Source: Coptis chinensis
Taxonomy: Eukaryota; Streptophyta; Magnoliopsida; Ranunculales; Ranunculaceae
Direction of reading: 5' to 3'
DNA: 64,000 nucleotides
Assembly (NCBI GenBank): GCA_015680905.1
Contig: CM027377.1
Location: 58,239,501 to 58,303,500, forward strand
The notes under the pieces were generated by a model, which saw only the letters and a list, made by a program, of their open reading frames with translations, ran no database searches and was not told where the DNA came from. Made by a program: the position numbers and the translations under genes. Shown piece by piece: positions 45,762 to 57,753 of this stretch. The stretch's first letter is position 1. Each line of letters opens with the position of its first letter.

Positions 45762-46113
45762 CTAAGATTCTTTCCGGGATTGTTCCATCTTGGCTCGAAT
45801 CTTTTGTTCCAAAATGGAGGCATCTGTTTCAAGGCTAAACATCATATTAAGTGCATGCATGTTTTCGAGGATCTCGCCAAAGGCCTATCATACTCTCGTC
45901 AAGATCTTAAATGTTCCATGGGACCATGAAGAACTTTGTTCATCATACCACGGCTAAGGTCTTTGATAGCTATCCTTGTTTTCTTTGGGATATCATGTTT
46001 TATCTTTAACAAACATCTTTCCAACTCTGTAATTCTTATTGTCTCCACAAGGGCTCTTAGATTCTTGATGGTGGGAACGGTCTCAAAAGAGTCCATCTTA
46101 TCTCGAAAGTCAT
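45762..46113 (-). pseudogene. Captured C-terminal fragment of glutamyl-tRNA reductase
   Basis: Glutamyl-tRNA reductase is the plastid enzyme that reduces glutamyl-tRNA to glutamate-1-semialdehyde, the first committed step of tetrapyrrole synthesis. The minus strand reads [42 protein letters not shown] and, after a one-base frame shift near 45905, EILENMHALNMMFSLE and a stop at 45762-45764. These follow the C-terminal dimerisation region of plant HEMA proteins in order and to the natural end. The catalytic and NADPH-binding domains are absent. The bases CATTTAG just upstream look like a splice acceptor, so genomic DNA rather than mRNA was probably captured. Not a functional gene. Confidence 0.88.
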
Positions 46114-48639
46114 CTAAATGAACTTATCCCCATTAGTTGAGTGGCTTCTGTGTATTTTATTGATTTTCATGGACAATCCAATTCATCCATCTGTGTTATA
46201 CACTTCTCAATTACAGGGATAGTTAGAATACTGCTTCGTCTAGAAAAAGAAAACGTGTTTTAGGTTTACTTGGATAATCCTTATTGCACAATGACATTTT
46301 GGTTAGCATTTGTGCAAGTCGGTTGAGGTTTAATGACAATATTTGTGCAACTAGTTGTATATATATTAATATAATTATGTTTTATCATATGGATTAGTTA
46401 TGGTTAACTAGCATATTTTTTAACGACAATATTTATGGAACTAGTTGCATCTGAAATTTTCACTTGTTTTACTTAATTAGTGTATAGGTAACATGAATTG
46501 GGTAGCCACCAGAGAACATGTGCATGGGCCATGGGCAAAGTTAATAAGTTTGGAATATCTTACACCTCTTGCTTGTTGGAATTAGGTGTTGGACATATAA
46601 GAGAACCCATTGGTTACATATGAGGGTATCTCTCTTTTGTTGCACCTCAAGTTTGCACCAAAGTAGTCTTGTGATGTAAGGACATGATGGGTTGCCACTT
46701 TTAGTGAAAGGGGAGAAGGAGTATTGAAAAAAGTCTTGGGCAAGCAAAGAAGAAAAGAATGGGAGGAAAGCTAGAATGAACCACCCAAATGGGAGCTTCT
46801 ACTTCTTTTTATTCTAATTTTAATTGGTTAGCAATCTGTTACCGAGCTGTTTTATTGAGAATATACACAAACTAGTAGCACAATCTAGATCATCGATGGG
46901 ATCACTTGTTTGCTTCTGTTGCAAGGTCAGTTGAATTTCAATTTTATTTGTATACGAATATTGATTCTGGCTCTTTAATTGCTTATTCTTTGTGAGTTTC
47001 ATTTCTAGTTTGCGGCGTATAAGAATTGAAATCTATGGCTATGGAATTCGGGAATTGCTAGAATTTCTTTTATTGTTAATCCTTAGTATAAAATTGGGCA
47101 TTTCTTTATGTTTTTGGTTTATGGATTGTCTGATGTGATAGGCGGGTCTGATGCTGGGTATACTTTGTTTGTGAAGTTGAATGTGTTTTGGTGCTTTGTA
47201 TTGTATTTGGTTTGATAAGATTATGTAATTAGTGTATTTATTAGTGTAACTAATGCTTATGATAGTTAGACATTTACAGATATGATGTGAAGTGTTCTGC
47301 TTACGTGGCAAAAAATTAAATGCCTCTACTTAAGTGAGAAACTATCTAGTGAGTCTCGAAAGGTAAGAGGAACTACACGTCTTGATGCACATGAGTGGTT
47401 CAATAACATTAATGACTTCTTTTGTTGAAATTAAACTGGGACCATGCCATGTTATTTATGTCGAAATGGTACTGAATATTTATATATTGCTAGTGGTTAT
47501 GATACCCAGAGAAACTACGGGTTTCCAAAGTGGACATGAAGAATGAAATTGGAGAAAGTTATATTATGTTTGAATAATGGTTTATTGTTTGAATAATTAT
47601 ATTTGTATTGTATAAGACATGTATTAGGGTATCTGGGATGTTGTTCATATATAAATCATTTTCTTTTGATTCGAGGATTGGCTACTTGATTTAACTGGCA
47701 TTTGTCGAGATGGTTAAGTAGCCAGTTCCACGAATCAGTATATCTTTTAGTAGTTGGGTTTATGAATGAGGTTTTAATATATTAAATGGAAGTATATTAT
47801 TTGATTTTCAGGTTCTGACAGATTTTAAATTTATGAAATGTTGGAAATACAGAAGAAATTCTGTCGAATTTTTTTAGAATGCGATATTCAGAGGTTTTAT
47901 ATTTTAGTTCTAGTTTGGACTCGTGTGAGTCAAACCCTCTCACGTCTTGGTTTATTAGATTGTTGAATATTCCGATTGAGCTATTTTATCTGAATATTCA
48001 ATTGTCTGAAAAATTGGGGTGTGATGACACTGATTGTAGTTTTTACTTAATTTCTAGTTAGTTTATTGCCATTGTTACATAAACAAAATTTTCATTAGGT
48101 GATATATTAACCAACATCTGACATGCAGGTTTTTGCTTTTAGTGCATTGAACACGTACATATGGGTTACGGACTAGCTCCCACATCCACAAGAGCTCTCA
48201 AGGCACACAAGTTAAAAACGACTATCGAGGTAAAGGCAAGTTTAAAACTCAGGAGGGTGATGAGCGGAAGAAAAAGCTTGATATATCAAATTCATCAAGT
48301 GTAGTTCAGGTCACATCTATTAGCTTCTATTATCTTTTTTGGAAAATATGTGAATCACTTTTTAGCTTAGCTAATTTATGACTTGATGTAACAATTAGTT
48401 TTGTTAGTGTTTGACATTGTTCATTCAATTGCTAACTTAATAAAATCAGATTCTTCACAGAAATTTATTTATGTTGGCTTGCTTTTGTTGATTGGTGTTA
48501 ATGTTTATGAACATGAAAGGATATATGGTTGTTTGGGGAGTGGTTTGTATTTTTAGGTTGTCAACTTCTCATAATAAAGTGAACAATGCAAGCACAATTG
48601 AAAAATAAAAAATAAAAAATGACAAACTATGTCAGCTAA
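46114..48639. other. Interior of CACTA 2, right of the captured fragment
   Basis: AT-rich, with small exon-like patches. One at 48126-48310 is bounded by GCAG and CAG-GT and is Lys-rich in translation. None is recognised. The stretch 46114-46700 could be intron or further captured sequence from the HEMA locus. Confidence 0.35.
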
Positions 48640-48940
48640 ATAAAGAGATGAGATAAAAAGTTGTGCATATTATCTCAGTTTCAATAAAAACATCTTAGAT
48701 TCCTTCTATACTAATTGGTTTCAAACACAATTCATCTAGATTTTATTCTATATAATATCAGTTTAATTTAGAAAACTGAGATAATATATTTAGATAAGAT
48801 GTCAGACTTCTGAGATAATTTAGTAGCTTATTATCTTGGTTTTATAGAACTCTATTATCTCAGTGGTTTTTACCTCGGTTGTTTTTTCCTAGAAAACTGA
48901 GGTAAAAACTCTAACATCTCACCTTTTAACTGAGCTTATA
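48640..48940. repeat. Right subterminal repeats of CACTA 2
   Basis: TTATCTCAGTT, GAGATAATA and AACTGAGGTAAAAAC words in both orientations up to the right terminus. Confidence 0.8.
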
Positions 48941-49814
48941 AACCCTTTTTTTAGTAGTGAACCCTCTTGTACGACCATCCACGAACTACAATTCCTACCA
49001 TCAAGGGAATCCTCAGTAGTTCCCGCAAGGGCAAAGTTAGTTTCCCAACACCACTAATATAGGGTAGCAAAACAACCGCAGCCTTGTTCCCGCTACTCCA
49101 GGTTATGGCTACCAAAATCAACCCGTAAACAATAATTGTGAACTTGTTCCTACTGCCCCACTGGTATAATCCACTCCCGATAAAATGGCTAAAACTTTAC
49201 TGACTTACATAAATCAACAGCCTCAAATCTTAGCATCTATCCAATAGTCTCTTCAGCTTTTAGCACAAGATAAAAGTCAGAAGGGCGTGTTTCCTGGCCA
49301 AGCAGTTCCCAACCCTAAGCCCACAAACACTGCTTTTGAACTCACCAATGCATCAGGAACTAGTAATCCCAGCCAGGGTGAGATGAATGCCATCACCACC
49401 CTTCGTTCTGGCCGAACCGTCGACAATCACATACGTATACCAGACATTCAACCGACGGAAGCCGCAGCTGACATCCTTCCAACTCCTTCCTCGCAACCTA
49501 TATCAGACGAAGTTGTTCCTTCTAAATCTGCAATCATGTCCCTGGGGAAAGACACCATTGATCCATATGCACGATTCCGCCCAAAAGCTCCGTTCCCTAT
49601 CCGTTTGGTAAAAAACAAACCTGACGAGCATTTCAATGAGATCCGAGAAACCTTCAAAAATTTGACCATAAACCTACCATTTCTCGATGCACTTAAGCAT
49701 TTGCCCAAGCATGCCAAGTTTTTGAAGGACATGTTCACCACCAAACAACGAACGAATGTTCCTCAATAAGCGTTCATCACTGAGTAGTTTCCCTCCATTA
49801 CTGATACCAATGGT

Positions 49815-50300
49815 GTGGTTAAATATAAAGACCCAGGTCGAACAACTGTGCCATGCACGTTGGGTGACAAATATACCACTACCGCCCTTTTAGACCTAGG
49901 TGCAAATGTTAACTTAGTTCCCTACTACTTATTCAAGCAGTTAGGTCTTCATGAATTAAAACCTACCAACATGACCCTGCAACTCGCGGATCGCTCCATC
50001 AAGTATCCGTAGGGCATAATAGAAAATGTCCTAGTCAAGGTCCAAGATTTTTACTACCCAGTTGATTTTGTCATTCTAGATACCGAAGTTGCCTGTGACT
50101 CCATTCCTATCATTTTAGGAGGTCCATTTCTTGCAACTGCTAACGCTCTCATCAATTGTCGAGATGGTTCAATGACAATGTCTTTCGGGAACCTTTATGT
50201 AGAATTCAATATATTCAACTTAATAAAACAACTTCCCGATCCTAACATTAAGGGTGAGATTAGCATGGTTGATAGTCTGTCACATGAATATTTTGCAAAC
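49815..50300 (+). pseudogene. Athila protease
   Basis: LLDLGANVNLVPY replaces the usual D-S/T-G by D-L-G, as is common in Athila. It is followed by LADRSIKYP, a TAG stop near 50010, then VDFVILD and IILGGPFLATANALI. It processes the Gag-Pol chain in an active element. Confidence 0.82.
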
Positions 50301-50499
50301 CCTTTTCCCACCGACGAGGTACACCAATTTCTTTCTTTTGATAGTCCTGAGTTTGACGATGACTTGAACGTTAATGATGTCCACACATTATTAGAGTCAG
50401 TACCACTATTTGACCCTACTACTGCGTTACCAACTGATTCAGAAGAACCTGACTCACTCTTTTCCATTGAAGAGGTGGCCCCTCACGAATCCATGATCC

Positions 50500-52060
50500 C
50501 CAATCCTCCAACTCCAAATTTAAAACCTTTACCCTCTGATTTGAAGTACGTGCATCTCGATCCCGATGGTAGTCACCCAATAATAATTTCTTCCCACTTG
50601 ACTACCGACGAAGAAGCGCATTTGATTCATGTCATTCGTGAACACCGCTCAGCTTTCGGTTGGTCCTTAGCTGATATCAAAGGAATACACCGTAGTGTAT
50701 GCACGCATCATATACATCTAGATGATGGCACAAAGACATTGTGGGAACCACAATGTTGCCTTAACCCTGCTATGAAAGAGGTGGTGAGGGAGGAAGTTTT
50801 ACGTTTACTTGATGTGGGTTTCATATACCCTGTCTCTAATAGTGTTTGGGTTAGTCCTATTCATGTTGTTCTAAAGAAGTCCGACATTACAGTTGTGCAA
50901 AATGAAAATGATGAATGCATCTCCACTCATATTCCAGTGAAATGGAGAATTTGCATTGACTATCGCAAACTTAATGTCATAACACGTAAAGATCACTTCC
51001 CTCTTCCATTCGTTGACCAGATGCTGGAACGTTTAGCCGGTCATGCTTACTACTATTTTCTTGACGGCTATTCCGGATACTTCCAAATTTCCATCGATCC
51101 AGCTGATCAAGAAAAGACAACTTTCACATGTTCTTTTGGAACCTTTGCATACAAATGAATGCCTTTTGGTATTTGCAATGCCCCTGGTACTTTCTAACGC
51201 TGCGTGCTTCACATTTTCAGTGATATGGTGGAACATTATATGGAAGTCTTCATGGATGACTTTCCCATTTATGAAAACTCCTTTGATGACTGCCTATCCA
51301 ACCTTTCTAAAGTGTTAACGCATTGTGAAGAGAAAAATCTGGTACTTAATTAGGAGAAGTGTCATTTCATGGTCACCAAAGGAGTTGTTCTAGGTCATGT
51401 TGTTTCGAAAGATGGGATAGAGGTTGATAAAGCTAAAATTGTTAAAATTGCTTCTCTACTTATCCCCGAACAGTTTGTGATATCCGTGCCTTTTTAGGCC
51501 ATGCTGGGTTTTACAAGGGATTCATTCAGGATTTTTCTAAAATTGTTCGACCCTTAACCAATATCCTACTTAAGGATGCAGTCTTCGACTTTAATTTCAA
51601 TTGCATACAAGCTTTTGAAACTCTAAAAATCGCCCTGACTACTACTCCTATCATTCAACCCCCTGATTGGTCTCAACCATACGAATTGATGTGTGACACT
51701 AGCAGCTTTGCTATTGGCGCCGTACTAGGCCAACGACGTGATGACAAACTTGTTGTCATTTACTACACTAGTAAAACTCTTAATGACGCTCAACGTAATT
51801 ACACGACAACTGAGAAAGTGTTCATAGTTGTTAACTATACTTTGGATAAGTTTCACCCTTACCTGGTCGGATCTTCCACCATCGTATATACTGACCATGT
51901 CGCACTTCGGTACTACTCGCAAAAAAAGATGCGAAACAGAGATTGTTCTGCTGGATCCTTCTCTTGCAAGAATTCACCCTGGAAATCAAAGACAAGAAAG
52001 GAACCGAAAATGTGGTGGCCAAAAATTTATAAAGGTTGGTTGGTGACATTGATAGTGATT
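50500..52060 (+). pseudogene. Athila reverse transcriptase and RNase H (broken)
   Basis: The RT shows WVSPIHVVLKK, WRICIDYRKLN, FPLPFVDQMLERLAGH and FLDGYSGYFQI, then a stop at 51158, MPFGICNAPGTF and the active-site FMDD (about 51250). The RNase H part has MMCDTSSFAIGAVLGQ, YYTSKTLN and YTDHVALRY (51686-51910). Five or more stops and two frame shifts separate the blocks. Confidence 0.88.
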
Positions 52061-52199
52061 CTTACGCCATCTGTGATTCCTTCCCAGATGAGCATTTGTA
52101 CTACATTTTCTCCTCTCCATGGTACACAGATATCGTTTACTACCTAGTTACTAAGGAAGTTCCTTCCTCTTGGTCATGCCCTGATCGTAAAAAGTTCTT

Positions 52200-53319
52200 A
52201 TCCACAGTAAAATAATATTTCTTGGATGACCTACCTCTTTAAGTATTGTTCCGACCAACTCATTCGTCGCTGCATTCCTGACTGGGAACACAGCGACATG
52301 TTATCTTTTTGCCATGAACAATCTTGCGGTGATCATTTCAGTGGGAAAAAACTGCGGCCAAAGTTTTACAATTTGGTGTTTATTGGCCTACCCTTTTTCG
52401 TGATGCGCGCGAACAATGCAAAGCTTGCATTCGTTGTCAGCACCTGGGTCCCATTGCCCAATGCAATATGATGCCCCTAAATCCTATTTTAATCGTGGAA
52501 ATTTTTAATGTTTGGGGCATTGATTTTATGGGACCCTTCCCTATTTCTCAAGGTTTTCTCTACATTATAGTCGATGTGGACTATGTGTCCAAATGGATTA
52601 AGGCACTCGCATGTCGCTCAAATGACCATATGATTGTGATGAAATTTGTAAAAGAAAACATTTTCTCTCATTTTGGTGTCCCCAAAGCTATCATCAATGA
52701 TGGGGGTACACATTTTTATAATAAAATTTTTAGGTTTTTAATGAAGAAATATGGAGTTACTCACAAAGTTGCTACTCCGTATCACCCACAGACGAGTGGC
52801 CAAGTGGAAGTTTCCAACAGAGAGATAAAGTCCATTCTGGAGAAAACTATCAATCCCTCAAGGAAACACTAGTCTCTCCGCTTATCGGATGCCTTGTGGG
52901 CATACCGGACGGCCTTTAAAACACATATAAGGATGTTTCCTTACCACATCGTTTTTGGAAAACCTTGTCATCTGCCAGTTGAACTTGAGCATCGTACTCT
53001 ATGGGCCATCAAAAGCCTCAATTATAATATCAACACGGCAAGTGAAAAGCAAACACTGCAATTAAATGATCTTGAGGAGATTCAAAGTGATGCTTATGAT
53101 CTCTTGAAACCCTACAAAGCTAATATGAAAAGAGTGCACGACAAGCACATTTTGCGTAAAGATTTCAAAATTGGCCAAAAAGTTTTACTTTACAACTCCA
53201 AATTACACATTTTTCCTGGTAAATTGAAAACACGATGGTCTGGTCCTGTCATTATGTCAGCTGTGACCCATTATGGGGCAATCTCTTTGCTTAATCCACA
53301 AGATAACAACAAATTTTAA
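52200..53319 (+). pseudogene. Athila integrase (broken)
   Basis: The zinc finger spans two frames, with [13 protein letters not shown] and [10 protein letters not shown]. The core has [23 protein letters not shown] and [10 protein letters not shown], which gives D, D and E. A stop at 52870 is followed by [13 protein letters not shown] and the C-terminal [21 protein letters not shown]. Long open stretches suggest moderate age. Confidence 0.9.
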
Positions 53320-53941
53320 GTAAATGGCCAATGCCTCAAACATTACCACGAGTTACGCTCCCCAACTGTTGATCAGACTCTTTTTCAAGATCCAGTCTAC
53401 ATAGACTAGATGTTTCGTTTGGAGTACTTAATCTTGTTTTTCTATAGAGGGTGTCATTTTGGTAGTCGGGCATCTTTTAATTTATGATTTCAAAATTACT
53501 TTGAAGTGTGTGGTTGCGAGCGCTGGAGCCGTAGTCCACAAAAACTCTATTCCAGAACTGAGTATAAATGTCTTCTGAAATGCGAGCAAACGTTCCTACT
53601 GGTAAACGATGGGTTCCAAAAATTTCTCCTTCTTCTTTCTCCACTCTCTTCCTACCCACGTTCAAATCATCATTTGGACAAAGTCTCACCCCTCACGAAT
53701 TAGAAAAGTCATAGTACTTTTACTCGTCGATGACGTGCACGCAGAATGGGGTGGTGTATGCATAGTCAAACCCCTAACTGCCCTGGTCTTCAGCCGCTTG
53801 GTGAAGGTGTTTATTATAACGTATACACTTGTTTGACACCAGCAGCTCGAGATCAACTTCGCCAGGTCGTTCCTCCCACAGGTTGGGATTCGTCTTGAGG
53901 ATCTGACATTAAAAGACTCACCTTGTATATATATATATATA
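53320..53941 (+). other. Spacer after Athila integrase
   Basis: No convincing frame. The end is a TATATA run at about 53925-53941 beside the tandem duplication. Confidence 0.5.
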
Positions 53942-54321
53942 TTGATCTCTTTTAAAATTCCCCTTGCATTAACGCTGTGCACAAAAAGATTCGTGTTCAA
54001 CCTCAGATGTTACCTACTTGGGACACGGGTAATGGATTCCACTAGGTCAACCCCTAGATATTGGTTACTTTGAGTTCCCTTTGGGCGGTTTGAGGCTAAC
54101 CATATGTAATAAGGGTAATATTATTAGACCGTAGTGTGCACGGTCAAGGATGGTACCGTCCTACACCATAGACCTACAATACATAGAGGTGAAACCACAG
54201 TCTGGCTAGATTATATTGGGTTCGCTCTAGAGTCGACATAACAGTTGCCTGAGAGTTTAGATGGAGAGTATTCTGGCCATCCAATGTTGTTCACTTTAAT
54301 CTCCCTTGTATAGAAATAAAA

Positions 54322-54395
<74 letters not shown>

Positions 54396-54800
54396 TATCA
54401 CCTTAAAAGACTATATATATATATATATTGATCTCTTTTAAAATTCCCCTTGCATTAACGCTGTGCACAAAGAGATTCGTGTTCAACCTCAGATGTTACC
54501 TACTTGGGACACGGGTAATGGATTCCACTAGGTCAACCCCTAGATATTGGTTACTTTGAGTTCCCTTTGGGTGGTTTGAGGCTAACCATATGTAATAAGG
54601 GTAATATTATTAGACCGTAGTGTGCACGGTCAAGGATGGTACCGTCCTACACCCTAGACCTACAATACATAGAGGTGAAACCACAGTCTGGCTAGATTAT
54701 ATTGGGTTCGCTCTAGAGTCGACATAACAGTTGCCTGAGAGTTTAGATGGAGAGTATTCTGGCCATCCAATGTTGTTCACTTTAATCTCCCTTGTATATA
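53942..54800. repeat. Tandem duplication of a 375-bp unit, period 486 bp
   Basis: The unit from TTGATCTCTTTTAAAATTCC to CACTTTAATCTCCCTTGTA occurs at 53942-54310 and 54428-54796 with only a few differences. A long TA microsatellite separates the copies, and TA runs also flank both outer ends. The unit has no frame and no clear inverted ends. Confidence 0.88.
54324..54398. repeat. TA microsatellite
   Basis: About 35 TA units between the two copies of the duplicated unit. Confidence 0.92.
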
Positions 54801-54804
54801 TATA

Positions 54805-55191
54805 CGAGCAGGTTCTGTTTACCATACTTTTTATACCATAGTTTATACCATGCCCCATAACTTCACCTACAACGCGAATTATAACTTAGTTTTTTGTGGA
54901 TGTGTTCAACTAACCATGAAGATCACCTCTATAAAATTTCAACTCATTTGATAATGTTTAACTATGTCAAAAGATGATTGCAAAATCGAATAATCTGAGC
55001 CGTTAAAAAAAATTCAAAGTTGACAATGATTTTTAACTAGAATAGAGATTTTCAAATGAGATGAATTTTTGTGTAGATGCTATCTATGATTAGTAGATTA
55101 TATCCACAAATTATTAGCCTTTAACTCATTTTGTAGGAGGGTGTGGTATAAACTATGGTATAAAAAATGTGGTAAACTAACCCCCCTTTCG
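54805..55191. mobile_element. MITE in a TA tract
   Basis: Arms GTTTACCATACTTTTTATACC (left) and its near reverse complement (right) extend about 150 bp inwards, so the whole 387 bp can fold back. TA repeats flank both ends. The interior words TTTGTGGAT, CACCTCTATAAAATTTCAA and CTCATTTG are shared with the MITE at 57004. Confidence 0.82.
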
Positions 55192-55656
55192 ATATATATA
55201 TATATATATAAAAACCATTTTTTATAAATAAAACATCCCTCCTTCTTTTTAAAAATTCCTTTGAGCATGCCACATCAAATTGGATGGCATTTTTCATGCC
55301 GATCGTTTCGGCTGCTCATTTATCCAATTTGAGTCCAAATGAGTCATGTGTGCGCGTTTACATTATTCAGGTTTGATTTGGGCTTGGCAAAAAAAATTGG
55401 GCTTGACCAAATCTCGTGATTCTTGGCCCATTTATAACCCGAGACACTTCATCACGCGTCAACACTCTCCTATTTCTTCTCCCACAAAAACCGGATCTCG
55501 CTCCCCTCCATTCAAGTCTCGCACAAGATAGCCCCCAATTCAACTCCAGTCTCACACGAAACCACCACAACCCCGTTTCAATTTTTGTTCTGCCACCAAC
55601 TTCAAATTCTTCCTCTCATCTCAAAACAATCGCCGTCCTCTTCCTCAGATCCCCAA
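55192..55656 (+). other. Region upstream of extra ORF 1
   Basis: Starts with a TA run. From 55490 it is C-rich, like a leader. Several short frames overlap, but the homologous protein begins at 55657. Confidence 0.5.
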
Positions 55657-56776
55657 ATGGTCGGAAACAGGCGAATTTTAGTAGAACGAAATTTTGGATC
55701 ACTCTTTGAAAATGGGATGTTTTCCCCATTTTTTGATACTGAAATTCAATCTCGAGGTTGGGAGTATTTGTTGTATGCCAATGGCGGTCTTTATTCGACG
55801 GATTTGGTGTTGAAGTTCTACAATAATGGCGGTTTTAATGGCGACCATTTCTCGGTCACCATCGATGACGTGCCCTACCAAGTCACGCCCGCTTTGATCT
55901 CTGGGATCACTGGCATACCTTTGGTCGACCATGTGCTGACTCATTCTCAACACGCTAATCGAGGGTGATTGTAATCTTGATGGGAAATGCACTTATCAAT
56001 GTTCTTTGCGTCGGAACCAACTTGCCGTGACTCAATGGCTGGGTCAGAATGTCATTGGCACCTCTAAGTCGTCTGACATTAACAAAACATTTCTCCACCT
56101 ACTCTGGGTCCTCCAGGAGCGAAAGGGAAACTTCTGCATTGTAACCTTTCTATTCGACATTATTACTCATGCCACACTCAGGTCAGCTGCTCTTGTTGTT
56201 CTTGTTACCCAAGTTATGATAAATTTGGGTTTCCTGTCTGCTACACCTTTAGTTCCTATGCTGTAATATGAGAATATGCATGTTTTCAAGAAGTGTGTAC
56301 AATTCCCATGGGAACCTATAGCACGCATGATAGCGGAACACGATAACGTGACTCCACCTCCCCCATCCCCTCCACCTTTCTTTGATGAGGCTGCTATGAG
56401 CCAGATGAGCCATCCTATAGATGCCATATGCACTATGAATAGTGGCATGCGAGACATGTATACTCGCCAAGTATCGATGGAGCATTACATGGGCGAATTT
56501 AGGGAAGATATGCGCACTCGCCACAATTCACTGACCGACACCATGGGCGAATTTCAATAAGAAATGCGCACTTCCATGGATGCATTTCAGGATCAGCTAA
56601 GTACTCTCCAGAACCAGTTCTAGCAAATGCTATTGGCAAACCAGCACCAGTTTCAAGCCTAGGTGATGCATACTCTAGGCGTTATCCAAGAGCAGTTAAT
56701 CTCCATGGGAGCTCGTCCTGCACGCCGTCGCAGAAATCATGGTTCTTCTTCAGCAGTCCCTGAAGATTCCCAGTAG
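55657..56776 (+). pseudogene. Athila extra ORF 1
   Basis: The start gives MVGNRRILVERNF and is followed by EIQSRGWEYLL, GGLYSTDLVLKFYNNGGF and ALISGITGIP. After a one-base shift near 55955 the frame reads RRNQLAVTQWLGQN and FCIVTFLFD. The C-terminal part has repeats of YMGEFREDMRTRHNSL type, a helical stretch and an Arg-rich end (RPARRRRNHGSS). The protein matches the minus-strand extra ORF at 21500-23467 along its length. The function is unknown. Confidence 0.82.
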
Positions 56777-56940
56777 ATGTTTTATTTTCCTGGACTTGTA
56801 TTTTATTTATGTCGGATATTTTATTTATATGTTTCCATTTTAATTTTCTACCTACGTATGTCTTATATTTCCTACATTTTCCACAATATTATCCTTTGTC
56901 AAGTATTATATTAGATCTTATATATCTCCACTATTTTCTT

Positions 56941-57003
<63 letters not shown>
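56777..57003. repeat. TA microsatellite and flank
   Basis: T-rich flank, then about 30 TA units at 56943-57002, directly beside the second MITE. Confidence 0.85.
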
Positions 57004-57004
<1 letters not shown>

Positions 57005-57393
57005 AAGTTTAACATACTTATTTCAAAGTTAAAATAAGTACGTAAGTAAAACATCACCTAGAAAATGAATTTAGCTCTAATTGTTTGTGGGTATTACCTA
57101 CATACCATAAAGATCATCTCCACAAAATTTGAGCTCATTTGGAAATCTCTAACCTAACTAAAAATTGTTATCATCTTTGGAAAGAAATCTAACGGTCCAT
57201 AAAATAGTATTTTTGCAATCATTGTTTGCATAAGTTAGAGATTTCCAAATGAGTTGAGATTTTATAGAGATGATGTTTATGGTGAGTAGATGATATCCAC
57301 AAAAAATTAGGTTTGAATTCATTTTCTAGGTGAAGTTTTACTTACGTACTTATTTTAAATTAAAATAAGTACGTACTTCTAAGATCCGGTCTG
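57004..57393. mobile_element. Second MITE in a TA tract
   Basis: The arms AAAATAAGTACGTAAGTAAAAC (written here in two parts, 57031-57041 and 57042-57052) recur inverted at 57338-57372. CACCTAGAAAATGAATT and TTTGTGG words follow inwards on both sides. TA repeats flank both ends. It shares interior words with the MITE at 54805, so the two are related. Confidence 0.8.
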
Positions 57394-57633
57394 TATATAT
57401 ATATAACAGTTGACGTCACACATAACGACAAGTTTTACTGTCAACTAACGATCTGCAACAGTTAGAAAATAGTCATAAAACCACCACCACAACGGTTAGA
57501 AAACAGCTCTATTTCCTTTCTATGAATAGAAAGTTCACCACATCCTTCACATTCACTCATTTCATCTTCTCCCCTCTACACTTTTTCTTTAATTCCAATT
57601 ACATTTTTTAAGTTCTTATCAATCTTCAGCTTC

Positions 57634-57753
57634 ATGGATGCACTAGAAAAGTTTGAGCAGCAGCAAATTGAATATGCTACTCATGTCTTCATGCTCGTTA
57701 GTTTTATTATCGTAATGTTGTTGATGTGGCATATAGTCATATCTAATATCTAG
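57634..57753 (+). CDS. 39-residue ORF with one membrane segment
   Basis: MDALEKFEQQQIEYATHV is followed by a strongly hydrophobic stretch of about 20 residues (FMLVSFIIVMLLMWHIVI). It lies between extra ORFs 1 and 2. Athila 3' regions have been proposed to code env-like proteins with membrane segments. One short hydrophobic frame does not show this. It could be chance in T-rich DNA. Confidence 0.3.
   Translation: MDALEKFEQQQIEYATHVFMLVSFIIVMLLMWHIVISNI

Larger units (their letters stand above)
43089..48959. mobile_element. CACTA transposon 2
   Basis: The left terminus CACTACTAAAAAA and right terminus TTTTTTTAGTAGTG form the inverted repeat. The target duplication AAC is perfect (43086-43088, 48960-48962), so the insertion in gag is exact. 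Subterminal motifs TTATCTCGGTT, TATCTCAGTT and ACTGAGATAAT fill 43110-43560 and 48640-48940. No transposase is visible; the element is non-autonomous. It carries a host gene fragment at 45762-46113. Confidence 0.92.
41931..49769 (+). pseudogene. Athila gag, split by CACTA 2
   Basis: The start gives MRLRSSTNKE, matching the minus-strand gag. The capsid part has FRISPNVFGLLPVCHG and LFPFTLADKASIWLADE, then stops near 42392 and 42476. The frame meets CACTA 2 at 43089 and continues from 48963. The C-terminal part has KGVFPGQAVPNPK and then NAITTLRSGR (49390), a typical motif at the Athila gag-protease junction. About five stops in all. Gag would assemble the virus-like particle. Confidence 0.88.

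Noticed and set aside
45762..46113. Functional HEMA gene
   Set aside because: Only the C-terminal part is present, with a frame shift, inside a transposon. No catalytic or NADPH-binding region.
55657..56776. Envelope gene of an endogenous retrovirus
   Set aside because: No signal peptide or clear membrane segment in the frame. Similarity is only to other Athila extra ORFs.
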